Shown here one piece after another: positions 7,743-16,040 of a stretch of 35,724 nt of DNA. Source of the stretch: Arthrobacter celericrescens (lineage in GTDB: Bacteria; Actinomycetota; Actinomycetes; Actinomycetales; Micrococcaceae); NCBI RefSeq assembly GCF_003614925.1, contig NZ_QYLP01000081.1, positions 1 to 35,724 of the forward strand. The letters run 5' to 3'. The position numbers and the translations under genes were made by a program. Numbering within the stretch: the first letter of the stretch is position 1; each line of letters starts with the position of its first letter. Under the pieces are notes generated by a model. It saw nothing but the letters and a program-made list of their open reading frames with translations. It had not been told where the DNA came from and ran no database searches.

Positions 7743-8980
7743 CGCAGCGCCATATCACCATCGTCGGAGCCGGCCAGTCAGGCCTGCAGCTGGGAATCGG
7801 GCTCCTGGACGCGGGATACCACGTGACCACGGTCTCCAACCGCACCGGCGACGAAATCTACGAAGGCAAAGTCTCGTCCAGCCAATGCATCTTCCATGAC
7901 GCGCTGGAAAACGAAAGGAAACTCGGGCTCGATTTCTGGCCGGAAGCACCGACCGTCGACGGGATCTCGTTCACCATCCCGCATCCCGACGTCCCCGGAG
8001 AGAAGGCCATCAACTGGGCATCCGGGCTGGCCAACCCGGCGAAATCCATCGACCAGCGGGTCAAATTCCCCAGGTTCATGGAGGAATTTGTGGCCCGCGG
8101 AGGCGAGCTCATCTTCGAAGACGCCGGCGTGGAAGACCTCGAACGGTACACCCTGAACTCCGAGCTGGTGATCGTGGCCGCGGGCAAGGGCGAGATTGCC
8201 CAGCTTTTCACCCGCGACGCAGCCCGTAGCTTCTACGATGCTCCGCAGCGCGCCCTGGCCCTGACCTACGTCAACGGGCTGGATCCCAGGCCCGAATTCT
8301 CCGCCGTCTCCTTCAACCTCATCCCGGGGGTCGGCGAGTATTTCGCTTTCCCGGCCCTGACCAAGACCGGTCCCTGCGAAATCATGGTTTTTGAAGGGAT
8401 CCCCGGTGGACCCATGGACTGCTGGAAAGGCCTGTCCGCCGAGGAACACCTGGAAACCTCCAAAAGCATCCTCAAGACGTTCCTTCCTTGGGAAGCTGCG
8501 CGCGCCGTGGACGTCGAACTGACTGACCCCAATGGTTTCCTGCAGGGCCGGTTCGCTCCCACCGTCCGCCACCCCATTGCCACGCTGCCCAGCGGCCGCA
8601 AGGTCCTTGGCCTGGCAGACGTCGTCGTCCTGAACGATCCCATCACCGGACAGGGTTCCAACAACGCCAGCAAGTGTGCTGCCTCGTACCTGCAGAGCAT
8701 CAAGGAACACGGGGACGGAACCTTCGACTCGGAATTCATGCAGGCGACCTTCGAAAAGTACTGGAACTACGCCCAGCACGTTGCGCAGTGGACGAACGCC
8801 CTCCTTGCTCCCCCGCCGCCGCATGTACTCCAGCTCCTTGGTGCAGCCGGGCAGTCCCCCGAAATCGCCAGCCGATTCGCCAACGGCTTCAACAATCCGC
8901 CGGACTTCCAGGAGTGGTTCATGTATCCGGACAAGGCTGCGGCCTACCTGGAGAGCGTGAACTCTGTCGCAACGCCCTGA
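7739..8980 (+). CDS. styA1: Styrene/indole monooxygenase subunit, StyA1 type
   Basis: A 413-residue FAD-dependent epoxidase of the StyA family (flavoprotein monooxygenase group E). It uses reduced FAD supplied by a reductase to epoxidise styrene or indole. The N-terminus has the FAD-binding turn IVGAGQSGLQLGIGLL. The family signatures SSQCIFHDALENE, LVIVAAGKGEIAQLF and DPITGQGSNNASKCA (about residue 310) are present, as is the Smoa substrate-binding region. The ribosome site AAGGA lies seven bases before the ATG, and the start overlaps the preceding peptide's stop. The next gene encodes a second StyA fused to a reductase. This is the StyA1/StyA2B arrangement described in Rhodococcus opacus 1CP. 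With the cyclase and anthranilate genes downstream, indole is the likelier natural substrate. Confidence 0.9.
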   Translation: MTQRHITIVGAGQSGLQLGIGLLDAGYHVTTVSNRTGDEIYEGKVSSSQCIFHDALENERKLGLDFWPEAPTVDGISFTIPHPDVPGEKAINWASGLANPAKSIDQRVKFPRFMEEFVARGGELIFEDAGVEDLERYTLNSELVIVAAGKGEIAQLFTRDAARSFYDAPQRALALTYVNGLDPRPEFSAVSFNLIPGVGEYFAFPALTKTGPCEIMVFEGIPGGPMDCWKGLSAEEHLETSKSILKTFLPWEAARAVDVELTDPNGFLQGRFAPTVRHPIATLPSGRKVLGLADVVVLNDPITGQGSNNASKCAASYLQSIKEHGDGTFDSEFMQATFEKYWNYAQHVAQWTNALLAPPPPHVLQLLGAAGQSPEIASRFANGFNNPPDFQEWFMYPDKAAAYLESVNSVATP

Positions 8981-9025
8981 CGCTCCGTCTTCATCGTTCC
9001 CATCCCGCACGAAGGAAATTCCAAA

Positions 9026-10765
9026 ATGCGAAAGATCGCAATAATCGGCGCCGGTGAATCCGGTGCGCAGCTGGCCTTGGGCCTGCAGCGTGAGGGTTAC
9101 GCAATCACCCTGGTCTCCGACCGCTCGGCAGCCCAAATCCGCACGGGCAAGGTCATGTCCAGCCAATGCATGTTTTCGACCGCCCTCGCTGCGGAGGCGC
9201 AGTTGGGTCCGGCGCTGGCGGGCCTCTATGACGGTGGAACCGTCCCCGGGATCAACGCCCTGAGGCTGCATGTTGAGGGGGCTTCGGCCGACGATGCGAT
9301 CGACTGGGAAGCTCCCCTGGCGGGTACGGCCCACTCAATCGACCAGCGGATCAAGAGCGCTGCCTGGATCGAAGCTTTCGTTGCCGCCGGCGGTGACTTC
9401 AGGATAGAGAAGGCCACCCCGCGAATGCTGGAGGATCTCTCACGCGACTATGAGCTCGTGATCGTCAGCACCGGAAAGGGGGAGATCGGCCAGATCTTCC
9501 CGAAGGACAAGTCGAAGTCTCCCTTCGACCGGCCGCAGAGGGTCCTTGCGCTCAATTACGTCTCGACCGCCGTCGAACAGCCCGGGCAGCGCGGTGACAG
9601 TATCCGCATGTCCGTAGTGCCCGGCGTCGGCGAATTCTTCACCTTCCCCGGGCTGACCGTGTCCGGACCATGCCAGATGATGGTCTTTGAAGGCGTTGTG
9701 GGCGGACCGATGGACCGCTGGGCCGACGTGGGCACGCCGGAAGAGCAGCTGAAGCGCTCACTGGAGATCCTGGACGAGTTCTTCCCCCACGAGTCGAAGA
9801 ACTTCTCGGAAGCAAGCCTGACGGATGATGGCGCGACCCTACTGGGCCGGATCACTCCTACGGTCCGCTCCGCGGTCGGCGAGCTCGGGAACGGAAAGCC
9901 TGTCTTCGGGCTGGGAGACGCCGTCCTCCTCAACGACCCGCTCACCGGCCAAGGATCGAACAACGCAACCCTGGCCGCCCGCTACTACCTTGACTCCATC
10001 CTTCGCCGGGGCCAGCAGCCGTTCGACAGGGATTGGATGGAACGGACCTTCGATGAATTCTGGCGCGGCTGGGGGCAGTGGGCAGTCGCCTGGACCAACG
10101 ACATGCTCAAGCAGCGGCGGGACCACCAGACACTGGCGCTGGGCGAGGCCGCGGCCCACCCCGGACTCGCTGCAGGCATTGCCGAGGGCTTCGATGATCC
10201 CCGGACCTTCTACCCTTGGTGGTTCGATCCCGCGGCGGCAGCCGAGTTCGTGCAGGCGCAGAAGGAAGAAGATTCGTCGGCCTTCGACCTCAAGGACTTC
10301 AGGAGTGCCCTCGGGCAGTTCGCCACCGGCGTCACCGTGGTTACTACCGTTGGGGCTGACGGCCGGAAGGTCGGCATGACGGCCAACTCCTTCACCTCCG
10401 TTTCGATGGAACCCCCCTTGGTCCTGTGGTGCCCCAGCAGGAAGACGCCAAGCCTTGCGGATTTCGAGGAATCCACCCACTTCGCCATCAACATCCTCGC
10501 CAGCGACCAACACGTCCTGTCACGGCAGTTCGCCACGCCGTCAATCGACAAGTTCGCAGGGGCGGAAACCTCGGAGGGAATTGCCGGGATCCCGCTGCTG
10601 GATGGCGCAGTGGCCACGTTCCAGTGCAGGACCGTGTCCCGCCATGACGCCGGCGACCACGTCATCTACGTCGGCGAGGTGGAGAAGTATGACAACGCCG
10701 GGGGCGCTCCCCTGGTGTTCCACAGCGGCAAGTACCACGCCACTGCCAGCCACCCGGACTTCTAA
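9026..10765 (+). CDS. styA2B: Fused indole/styrene monooxygenase-flavin reductase, StyA2B type
   Basis: A 579-residue natural fusion. Residues 1 to about 410 are a StyA-type FAD monooxygenase (IIGAGESGAQLALGLQ, SSQCMFSTALAAEAQ, DPLTGQGSNNATLAARY). Residues about 420-579 are a StyB/HpaC-type flavin reductase (FRSALGQFATGVTVVTT, GMTANSFTSVSMEPPLVLWC, FHSGKYH). It would oxidise NADH, reduce FAD and oxygenate substrate in one chain, and can pass reduced FAD to the stand-alone StyA1-type subunit 45 bp upstream. The ribosome site AAGGAA lies nine bases before the start. No separate StyB gene is present in the window, so this fusion is the probable reductase for both oxygenases. Substrate preference (indole over styrene) is inferred from the neighbours. 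Confidence 0.92.
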   Translation: MRKIAIIGAGESGAQLALGLQREGYAITLVSDRSAAQIRTGKVMSSQCMFSTALAAEAQLGPALAGLYDGGTVPGINALRLHVEGASADDAIDWEAPLAGTAHSIDQRIKSAAWIEAFVAAGGDFRIEKATPRMLEDLSRDYELVIVSTGKGEIGQIFPKDKSKSPFDRPQRVLALNYVSTAVEQPGQRGDSIRMSVVPGVGEFFTFPGLTVSGPCQMMVFEGVVGGPMDRWADVGTPEEQLKRSLEILDEFFPHESKNFSEASLTDDGATLLGRITPTVRSAVGELGNGKPVFGLGDAVLLNDPLTGQGSNNATLAARYYLDSILRRGQQPFDRDWMERTFDEFWRGWGQWAVAWTNDMLKQRRDHQTLALGEAAAHPGLAAGIAEGFDDPRTFYPWWFDPAAAAEFVQAQKEEDSSAFDLKDFRSALGQFATGVTVVTTVGADGRKVGMTANSFTSVSMEPPLVLWCPSRKTPSLADFEESTHFAINILASDQHVLSRQFATPSIDKFAGAETSEGIAGIPLLDGAVATFQCRTVSRHDAGDHVIYVGEVEKYDNAGGAPLVFHSGKYHATASHPDF

Positions 10766-10781
10766 GGGAGAGGAACGCTCC

Positions 10782-12359
10782 ATGGATGCTTCGGCTGAGA
10801 TCGCAATTATTGGTTCGGGGATCAACTCCCTGGTGGCTGCCGCGGAGTTGGCCCTCGCCGGGAAGGACGTCTGCCTCATCGAACGCCAGGACAGGCTCGG
10901 CGGCTTCATCGATTCGGCGGAGCGGACCCTTCCCGGGTTTGTCCACGACACCTTCTCGTCATGGCATCCCCTGTTCGTCTCGGGAGGAGCCTACGAAGTG
11001 TTGGGGCAGGAGCTCCATGCCCGGGGCCTGGAGTACTGCAACACCGAGGGTGCGGTGACGGCCAGTGTGGCCCCCGGCCCCGGGACGGGAACGTCCCGGG
11101 TGACCATTGCGCACCGCGATCCCGCGCTCACGGCCTCTGCGCTGCAAACCCCGGGCGATGAGGCGGCGTACCTGGCCATGCTGGCCGATCTCGGCACGAA
11201 CGCGGGCACCATCTTCGGGGCCTTCGGTGCCGAACTCCGGTCCTTCAGGGAGGTCCTGCGGATCGCCTTCGGCGCCATGCGGCGCGGAAAACTCAAAGGC
11301 ACCGAAGCCTTTGTGCGGGACTCCGTCATGAGTGGCCGCAACTACCTCAGAAGCCGCTTCGACGGCTGGGAGACCGACCAACTCTGGGCGCCGTGGCTGC
11401 TTCATGCTGGCCTCGGACCCGACCAGTCCACGGGAGGTGTCATGCTGCCGGTCATGGCCTTGAGCATGCATACCTACGGGCTTCCAGTGGTGAAGGGCGG
11501 CGCATCCAATTTTGTCCGGGCCTTTGAGTCTCTCTTGCTGGACAAAGGCGTTCGGATTCTGTTGGACACCGAGGCCGAAGAAATACTGGTCGACGCCAAG
11601 GGAGTCTCGGGCGTGAAGACCTCCCGCGGCGTGGTGCAGACGCGGACGGTGCTGGCCAATGTGTCTCCCCAGGCCCTCTACGCAGGGTTGCTCCGGGAGC
11701 CACCGGCCGGAGCGGCCGAAGCAGCGGCGCGCTACCAGAACGGCCGGGGGGCGATGCAGATCCACCTTGCGCTGGGCAAGCCTGTGGCCTGGCTGGATCC
11801 GCGCTTGGATGCCGTTCCCCTGGTGCATCTGAGCAACGGCTCGGACAGTACGGGGATCGCCTGTGCGCAGGCCGAGGCAGGCCTGCTGCCCGCGGAACCC
11901 ACCGTCGTCGTCGGTCAGCAGTGCGTCCTCGATGCGTCACGGGCGCCCGCCGGGCAGGCGACCCTCTGGCTGCAGTTGCAGGAAGTGCCCTTTGATCCGA
12001 CCGGGGATGCCGGAGGGCAGTTCAACGTCGACGGCGGCTGGACCCAGGTGCTCAAGGAACAGTACATGGAGCGTGTCCTGGCCAGGCTCGAACAGTTCGC
12101 CCCCGGCACGCGGAACTCCGTCCTGGCCTGGGACATTCTTTCCCCCTCGGATCTCGCGGCGGAGAACCCGAATGCCGTAAAGGGCGATCCCTACGGCGGA
12201 TCCGCGGAGCTCTTCCAGAACCTCCTCTGGCGCCCGTTCCCCCAGGCCGCCAACCACAGGACTCCCATCAAGGGGCTCTGGCACATTGGTGCGTCCACCC
12301 ACCCCGGACCCGGACTGTCCGGCGGATCGGGCCATCTGGTGGCCCAAAAGCTGAAGTAG
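10782..12359 (+). CDS. Phytoene-dehydrogenase-like FAD oxidoreductase
   Basis: A 525-residue flavoprotein of the NAD(P)/FAD-dependent amine oxidase/phytoene desaturase superfamily. The dinucleotide-binding turn IIGSGINSLVAAAELALAG and the following IERQDRLGGFIDSAE are at the N-terminus. A second FAD-contact region, GLWHIGASTHPGPGLSGGSG, is at the C-terminus. It has no signal peptide. The ribosome site GAGAGG precedes the ATG at 10782, 16 bp after the StyA2B-type gene. Position suggests it dehydrogenates an intermediate between the indole epoxide/indoxyl level and isatin, but this superfamily is broad and carotenoid-type activity cannot be excluded by sequence. No carotenoid genes are nearby, which favours the catabolic role. 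Confidence 0.85.
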   Translation: MDASAEIAIIGSGINSLVAAAELALAGKDVCLIERQDRLGGFIDSAERTLPGFVHDTFSSWHPLFVSGGAYEVLGQELHARGLEYCNTEGAVTASVAPGPGTGTSRVTIAHRDPALTASALQTPGDEAAYLAMLADLGTNAGTIFGAFGAELRSFREVLRIAFGAMRRGKLKGTEAFVRDSVMSGRNYLRSRFDGWETDQLWAPWLLHAGLGPDQSTGGVMLPVMALSMHTYGLPVVKGGASNFVRAFESLLLDKGVRILLDTEAEEILVDAKGVSGVKTSRGVVQTRTVLANVSPQALYAGLLREPPAGAAEAAARYQNGRGAMQIHLALGKPVAWLDPRLDAVPLVHLSNGSDSTGIACAQAEAGLLPAEPTVVVGQQCVLDASRAPAGQATLWLQLQEVPFDPTGDAGGQFNVDGGWTQVLKEQYMERVLARLEQFAPGTRNSVLAWDILSPSDLAAENPNAVKGDPYGGSAELFQNLLWRPFPQAANHRTPIKGLWHIGASTHPGPGLSGGSGHLVAQKLK

Positions 12360-12387
12360 ACCCACAATCAAACCCGACAGGAGAACT

Positions 12388-13164
12388 ATGTCTGTTCTGC
12401 AGGGGCTCGTTGCAGCCCTATCAGATGGCTCCGTGCAGGTCATCGACCTCACCACGCCCCTCAGTGGTGATACGCCGATCCTGAACCTGCCCCAACCGCT
12501 CGCAAATACCGTTGGACTCTCGCTTACCCCGGTGAGCAATTTCGACGACGCCGGACCCGCCTGGGCCTGGAACGATGTCACCGTGGGTGAACACGCCGGG
12601 ACGCATCTTGACGCTCCCGTTCATTGGATCACCGGGCGGGACGGAAAATCCGTGGACGAGATCGAACCTTCGCGCCTGGTCGGCCCGATCGTCGTCCTCG
12701 ACAAGAGCGCCGAGGCCGCCCGGGACCCCGACTTCCTGCTGGAGCCCGAACACTTCGAAGAGTGGCAAAGGGACCACGGGCAACTGCCCGAAAACTGCTG
12801 GGTGATTTTCAGGACCGGCTGGTCCGCCCGGGGCGGCAACGCTGCCGAATTCGTCAATGCCGACGAGGACGGACCGCATACGCCGGGTGTTTCAGTCGCC
12901 TGCGCCAAGTGGATGGCCGGCAACGATCGCATCAGCGGGTTCGGCGTCGAAACGGTAGGCGTCGACGCCGGCCAGGCCGCGGCCATGGACCCGATGTTTC
13001 CGGTGCACTCGTTCCTCCTCGGTGCGGACAAGTACGGGCTCACCTCGCTCCGCAACGTGGAGCGGCTCCCTGTCACGGGCGCCACGCTTGTGGTCGCGCC
13101 CTTGCCGATTGTTGGCGGCACCGGCAGCCCCGCCCGCGTCTATGCGTTGGTGGAGGGGGCATGA
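12388..13164 (+). CDS. Isatin hydrolase-like cyclase-family metalloenzyme
   Basis: A 258-residue protein of the cyclase family (PF04199), which includes bacterial kynurenine formamidase and manganese-dependent isatin hydrolase. The metal-binding signature HAGTHLDAPVHW (about residue 70) supplies the HxxxHxD ligands. Later conserved blocks are VIFRTGWSARGG and the GFGVETVGVDAGQA stretch (about residue 185-200). The start has AGGAGA seven bases upstream, and the gene overlaps the ThDP enzyme by ATGA (13161-13164). In an operon with indole-type oxygenases and an anthranilate-CoA cluster next door, hydrolysis of the isatin lactam to isatinate is the best fit. Formylkynurenine hydrolysis is the main alternative. 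I favour isatin because no tryptophan dioxygenase or kynureninase gene is present in the window. Confidence 0.85.
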   Translation: MSVLQGLVAALSDGSVQVIDLTTPLSGDTPILNLPQPLANTVGLSLTPVSNFDDAGPAWAWNDVTVGEHAGTHLDAPVHWITGRDGKSVDEIEPSRLVGPIVVLDKSAEAARDPDFLLEPEHFEEWQRDHGQLPENCWVIFRTGWSARGGNAAEFVNADEDGPHTPGVSVACAKWMAGNDRISGFGVETVGVDAGQAAAMDPMFPVHSFLLGADKYGLTSLRNVERLPVTGATLVVAPLPIVGGTGSPARVYALVEGA

Positions 13165-14837
13165 GCATGGAAGTACGCGTAGCAGATCTTGTCGGCAGGA
13201 CGCTGGCCAGGCTCGGCGTCGGTCACGTCTTCGGGGTTGTCGGGAGCGGAAACTTCGACGTCACCAACGCCCTCATCCACGAAGGGATTCCCTACACTGC
13301 CGCGAGGCATGAAGGGGGCGCCGCGACCATGGCCGACGCCTATTCCAGGATGTCGGGCAAGGTTGGTGTGGCGACGACTCATCAGGGCTGCGGGCTGAGC
13401 AATGCCATTACGGGCATCGGCGAAGCAGCCAAGAGCCGCACACCCCTCATCGTCCTGACCGCCGACACCCAGGGCGCGGCGGTCAGGTCCAACTTCAAGA
13501 TCGACCAGGATGCCCTCGTCCGCAGTGTTGGTGCTGTTCCCGAACGGATCCATTCTGCGGAGACCGCGATCGCCGATACGGTCAGGGCATTCCGCACCGC
13601 GGTCAACGAGCGCCGGACCGTGGTCCTCAGCCTGCCCCTGGACGTGCAGGGCGCAACAGCGGCGGACCTGGTCCACACTGTCGAGGTGCGGGAAGCTGCC
13701 CGGATCCGCCCTGATTCAGCGTCCGTGGAGAAGCTTGCGGCCCTCATCTCGAAGGCCCGGCGTCCGGTATTCGTCGCAGGACGGGGAGGACGGGGCGCCC
13801 GCGAAAACATCCTGGCACTGGCCCGGCACGCCGGAGCGCTCGTTGCGACATCGGCGGTGGCCAGCGGGCTGTTTAACGGCGACACGCACAATCTCGGGAT
13901 TTCCGGAGGTTTCTCCTCGCCGCTGACCGCGGAACTTATCACGGACGCTGATCTCATCGTCGGCTGGGGGTGCACGCTGAACATGTGGACCATGCGTCAC
14001 GGCAGGCTGATTTCCCCCGGCACCACGGTGGTGCAGGTCGACGTCGAGGACGCGTCGTTGGGTGCCAACAGACCAATCGCCCTCGGCGTGCTGGGCGACT
14101 CCGCCCTCACCGCTGACGATGCCCTGGACGCCCTGCGCAGGATCCAACCCGCCCCGGCGGAAAAGTACCGCACGGAACAAACCGCCCTCGACATCAAGCA
14201 GCGCGCGCGATGGCGCGACGTGGAAACGCCGGACCTGTCCACCGCGGCGTCGATTGACCCGCGCGTGCTCAGCCGGGAACTCGATTCGATCCTCCCCGCC
14301 AACAGAATCGTCGCCGTCGATTCCGGAAACTTCATGGGCTACCCCAGCCAGTATCTGGCGGTTCCGGATGAGTTCGGATTCTGTTTCACGCAGGCTTTCC
14401 AGGCCATCGGCCTTGGACTGTACACCGCAATCGGCGCAGCCATTGCGCAACCAGGCAGGCTGCCTGTCCTCGGCGCCGGCGACGGCGGATTCCTTATGGG
14501 CATCAGTGAGCTGGAGACCGCCGTCCGGCTCAAGCTGCCGCTGGTCTGCGTCGTCTACAACGACGCCGCGTATGGCGCTGAGGTCCACCATTTTGCCGAA
14601 AACCACGGCCCGGGGGACCTGGCAAGCGTGTCGTTCCCCGAGACCGACGTCGCGGCGATTGCCCGCGGGTACGGTGCGGACGGGGTTACTGTCCGGACCC
14701 TTGAAGACCTGCAGCCGGTGCGGGATTGGGTTTCGGTCCTGCATGAGGGAAAGCAAGAGCGGCCCCTGGTGATCGACGCAAAGATCGCTTCGGACGGCGG
14801 AGCATGGTGGCTGGCAGAGGCCTTCCAAGGCCACTGA
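13161..14837 (+). CDS. ThDP-dependent decarboxylase-like enzyme
   Basis: A 558-residue thiamin-diphosphate enzyme with the three-domain layout of acetolactate synthase/benzoylformate decarboxylase. The catalytic Glu is in AARHEGGAATMADAY (about residue 50). The central domain follows from about 190. The ThDP/metal motif begins GAGDGGFLMG and ends VCVVYNDAAYG (about residue 445-475). Start at the ATG overlapping the cyclase stop (GGAGG just upstream); a second ATG two codons on (13167) is about equally good. Longer in-frame readings run through the cyclase gene and are rejected. Isatinate, the product of the preceding cyclase, is 2-aminophenylglyoxylate, an ortho-amino analogue of benzoylformate. 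An isatinate decarboxylase giving 2-aminobenzaldehyde (or anthranilate, if oxidative) is a good hypothesis. Acetolactate-type activity is the alternative. Confidence 0.87.
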   Translation: MSMEVRVADLVGRTLARLGVGHVFGVVGSGNFDVTNALIHEGIPYTAARHEGGAATMADAYSRMSGKVGVATTHQGCGLSNAITGIGEAAKSRTPLIVLTADTQGAAVRSNFKIDQDALVRSVGAVPERIHSAETAIADTVRAFRTAVNERRTVVLSLPLDVQGATAADLVHTVEVREAARIRPDSASVEKLAALISKARRPVFVAGRGGRGARENILALARHAGALVATSAVASGLFNGDTHNLGISGGFSSPLTAELITDADLIVGWGCTLNMWTMRHGRLISPGTTVVQVDVEDASLGANRPIALGVLGDSALTADDALDALRRIQPAPAEKYRTEQTALDIKQRARWRDVETPDLSTAASIDPRVLSRELDSILPANRIVAVDSGNFMGYPSQYLAVPDEFGFCFTQAFQAIGLGLYTAIGAAIAQPGRLPVLGAGDGGFLMGISELETAVRLKLPLVCVVYNDAAYGAEVHHFAENHGPGDLASVSFPETDVAAIARGYGADGVTVRTLEDLQPVRDWVSVLHEGKQERPLVIDAKIASDGGAWWLAEAFQGH

Positions 14838-14874
14838 CGCAGCCTCTTGGGAATGCAGCCCCCTGGGAACGCGG

Positions 14875-14914
14875 AAGGGTCCGGGACTCGCGGAAGCGAG
14901 TACCGGACCCTTTG
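14875..14914. terminator. Bidirectional terminator between convergent genes
   Basis: Arms AAGGGTCCGG (14875-14884) and CCGGACCCTT (14903-14912) enclose a second hairpin of CTCGC/GCGAG. The right arm runs into TTTG on the plus strand. It lies between the end of the ThDP enzyme gene and the end of the PaaX-type gene. Confidence 0.8.
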
Positions 14915-14923
14915 CTTTGAGCT

Positions 14924-15787
14924 TTAGTTTGCTCCCACGACGGACATTGCATAGCGCCGCGCCTTGGGGCCCAGGAGCGCATGCATCTTTGCGAAGAGCT
15001 CCTGTGCCGCAAGGCCATGCCAGTTTGCCGGGAGGTACTCCTCCGGAAGGCCGGGATCCATGTAGGGGAGTCTCCGCCATTGGGTAACCATGGGAACGTA
15101 GTCCGCGAAGGCTTGCCGCAGGAGGTCAGTGGATTCGGGTTCGTCGGCTTCGAGCCGCTCCCACCGTTGCAGGATGGGTTGATGCCGTTCCACGAACTCC
15201 TGGTACAACGCTTCCAGCGACGGCAGGTCCCACCATTGGCCCACCTTTTCGCGGATGTGGCTTTCAGTGAGGTGTGTTGCCTTGAACAGGTCCACGTAGT
15301 CCATGAGTCCGGCGCGATCGAACTGCTGTTCCACTTCGTGTGCCAGGTTTCCGGGAGCGATCCACAACCCGGGCGAGACCTGGCCGCAGCCGGCGCGGGT
15401 CAGGATGGTGCGCAGCTTGTGCCTGAGGTGCCGCTGGGACTCGGGCACCGAGAAGGAGGCCAAGAGCCAGGCGTCGCCTTTCTTGGCCCGGCGGGGAGCG
15501 AAGATCCGTTCATCACCGGCCGTGAAGATATCCTCAAGGTCCGGCGACAGCTTATAGGCAGCCAGGCCATCCCGCTTCAAACTGACCAGGACGCCACGCT
15601 TTTTCAGCCGCGACACCGAGGAACGCACGCCGGCGGATTCAACGCCCAGGTCGCCGAGCAGCTGGATCAGGTCGGCGACGGCAAAGGTGCCGTCTTGGTT
15701 GCGGGCGTACAGGCCGTAGACGGTGACAATCAGGTGCTGATGGCGGGGCATCGGGGTAGCGTCGGGGACGACATCGGCTGTGGCCAT
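14924..15787 (-). CDS. PaaX-family transcriptional repressor
   Basis: A 287-residue cytoplasmic regulator of the PaaX family, in which an aryl-CoA thioester typically releases the repressor from DNA. An N-terminal winged-helix domain (about 20-95: LIQLLGDLGVESAGVRSSVS, then RLKKRGVLVSLKRDGLAAYK) is followed by the central PaaX domain (WLLASFSVPESQRHLRHKLR; GCGQVSPGLWIAP) and the C-terminal domain (LPYMDPGLPEEYLPANWHG). Length and domain order match the family. It sits between the upper (indole to anthranilate) and lower (aminobenzoyl-CoA) clusters. 2-Aminobenzoyl-CoA is therefore a likely effector, by analogy with phenylacetyl-CoA for PaaX. The ribosome site is GAGGTAG. The ligand assignment is inference. 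Confidence 0.92.
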   Translation of the reverse strand: MATADVVPDATPMPRHQHLIVTVYGLYARNQDGTFAVADLIQLLGDLGVESAGVRSSVSRLKKRGVLVSLKRDGLAAYKLSPDLEDIFTAGDERIFAPRRAKKGDAWLLASFSVPESQRHLRHKLRTILTRAGCGQVSPGLWIAPGNLAHEVEQQFDRAGLMDYVDLFKATHLTESHIREKVGQWWDLPSLEALYQEFVERHQPILQRWERLEADEPESTDLLRQAFADYVPMVTQWRRLPYMDPGLPEEYLPANWHGLAAQELFAKMHALLGPKARRYAMSVVGAN

Positions 15788-15889
15788 TCAGCACTACCTC
15801 AGACTGTGGTGGTTCGGGTTTCCATGACAGTCCTAGGCTACATCGCGGACTGCTCGAGGCCTCCGCGGCAATGCCCGGCGGGCCGCTGG

Positions 15890-16030
15890 TCAGATGTAGA
15901 TCAGGCCTGCCCACGGCACGGTGACCGGTTTGGTGCCACCGAACACCGCTTTGAATTCTTCCTCGAGCAAGGCGCGCATGGACACTTCCTGGGTGTCTTC
16001 CTGGGTTTCATCCGAGTATGAAGCGGACAT
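15890..16030 (-). CDS. 46-residue acidic small protein after RidA gene
   Basis: A small ORF with a strong ribosome site (GAGGAG, seven bases upstream) that overlaps the region of the RidA gene's stop; the two genes are 10 bp apart and clearly co-transcribed. The N-terminal half is acidic (MSASYSDETQEDTQEVS), then comes a helix-like stretch MRALLEEEFKAVFGG and a hydrophobic C-terminus TKPVTVPWAGLIYI. There are no cysteines, signal peptide or convincing membrane helix. I do not recognise it. The acidic leader followed by a Gly-Gly and a short hydrophobic tail superficially recalls peptide-natural-product precursors, but no maturation enzyme (radical SAM, YcaO, protease) is nearby. A small subunit or chaperone for a neighbouring catabolic enzyme is equally possible. 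About 100 bp (15788-15889) between it and the PaaX-type gene holds nothing else I can name. Confidence 0.65.
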   Translation of the reverse strand: MSASYSDETQEDTQEVSMRALLEEEFKAVFGGTKPVTVPWAGLIYI

Positions 16031-16040
16031 CTTTGACTCC

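Noticed and set aside
12624..13160. In-frame upstream extension of the ThDP enzyme
   Set aside because: The extension overlaps the cyclase gene in another frame and is Arg/Gly-rich. The family N-terminus starts at the ATGA overlap at 13161.
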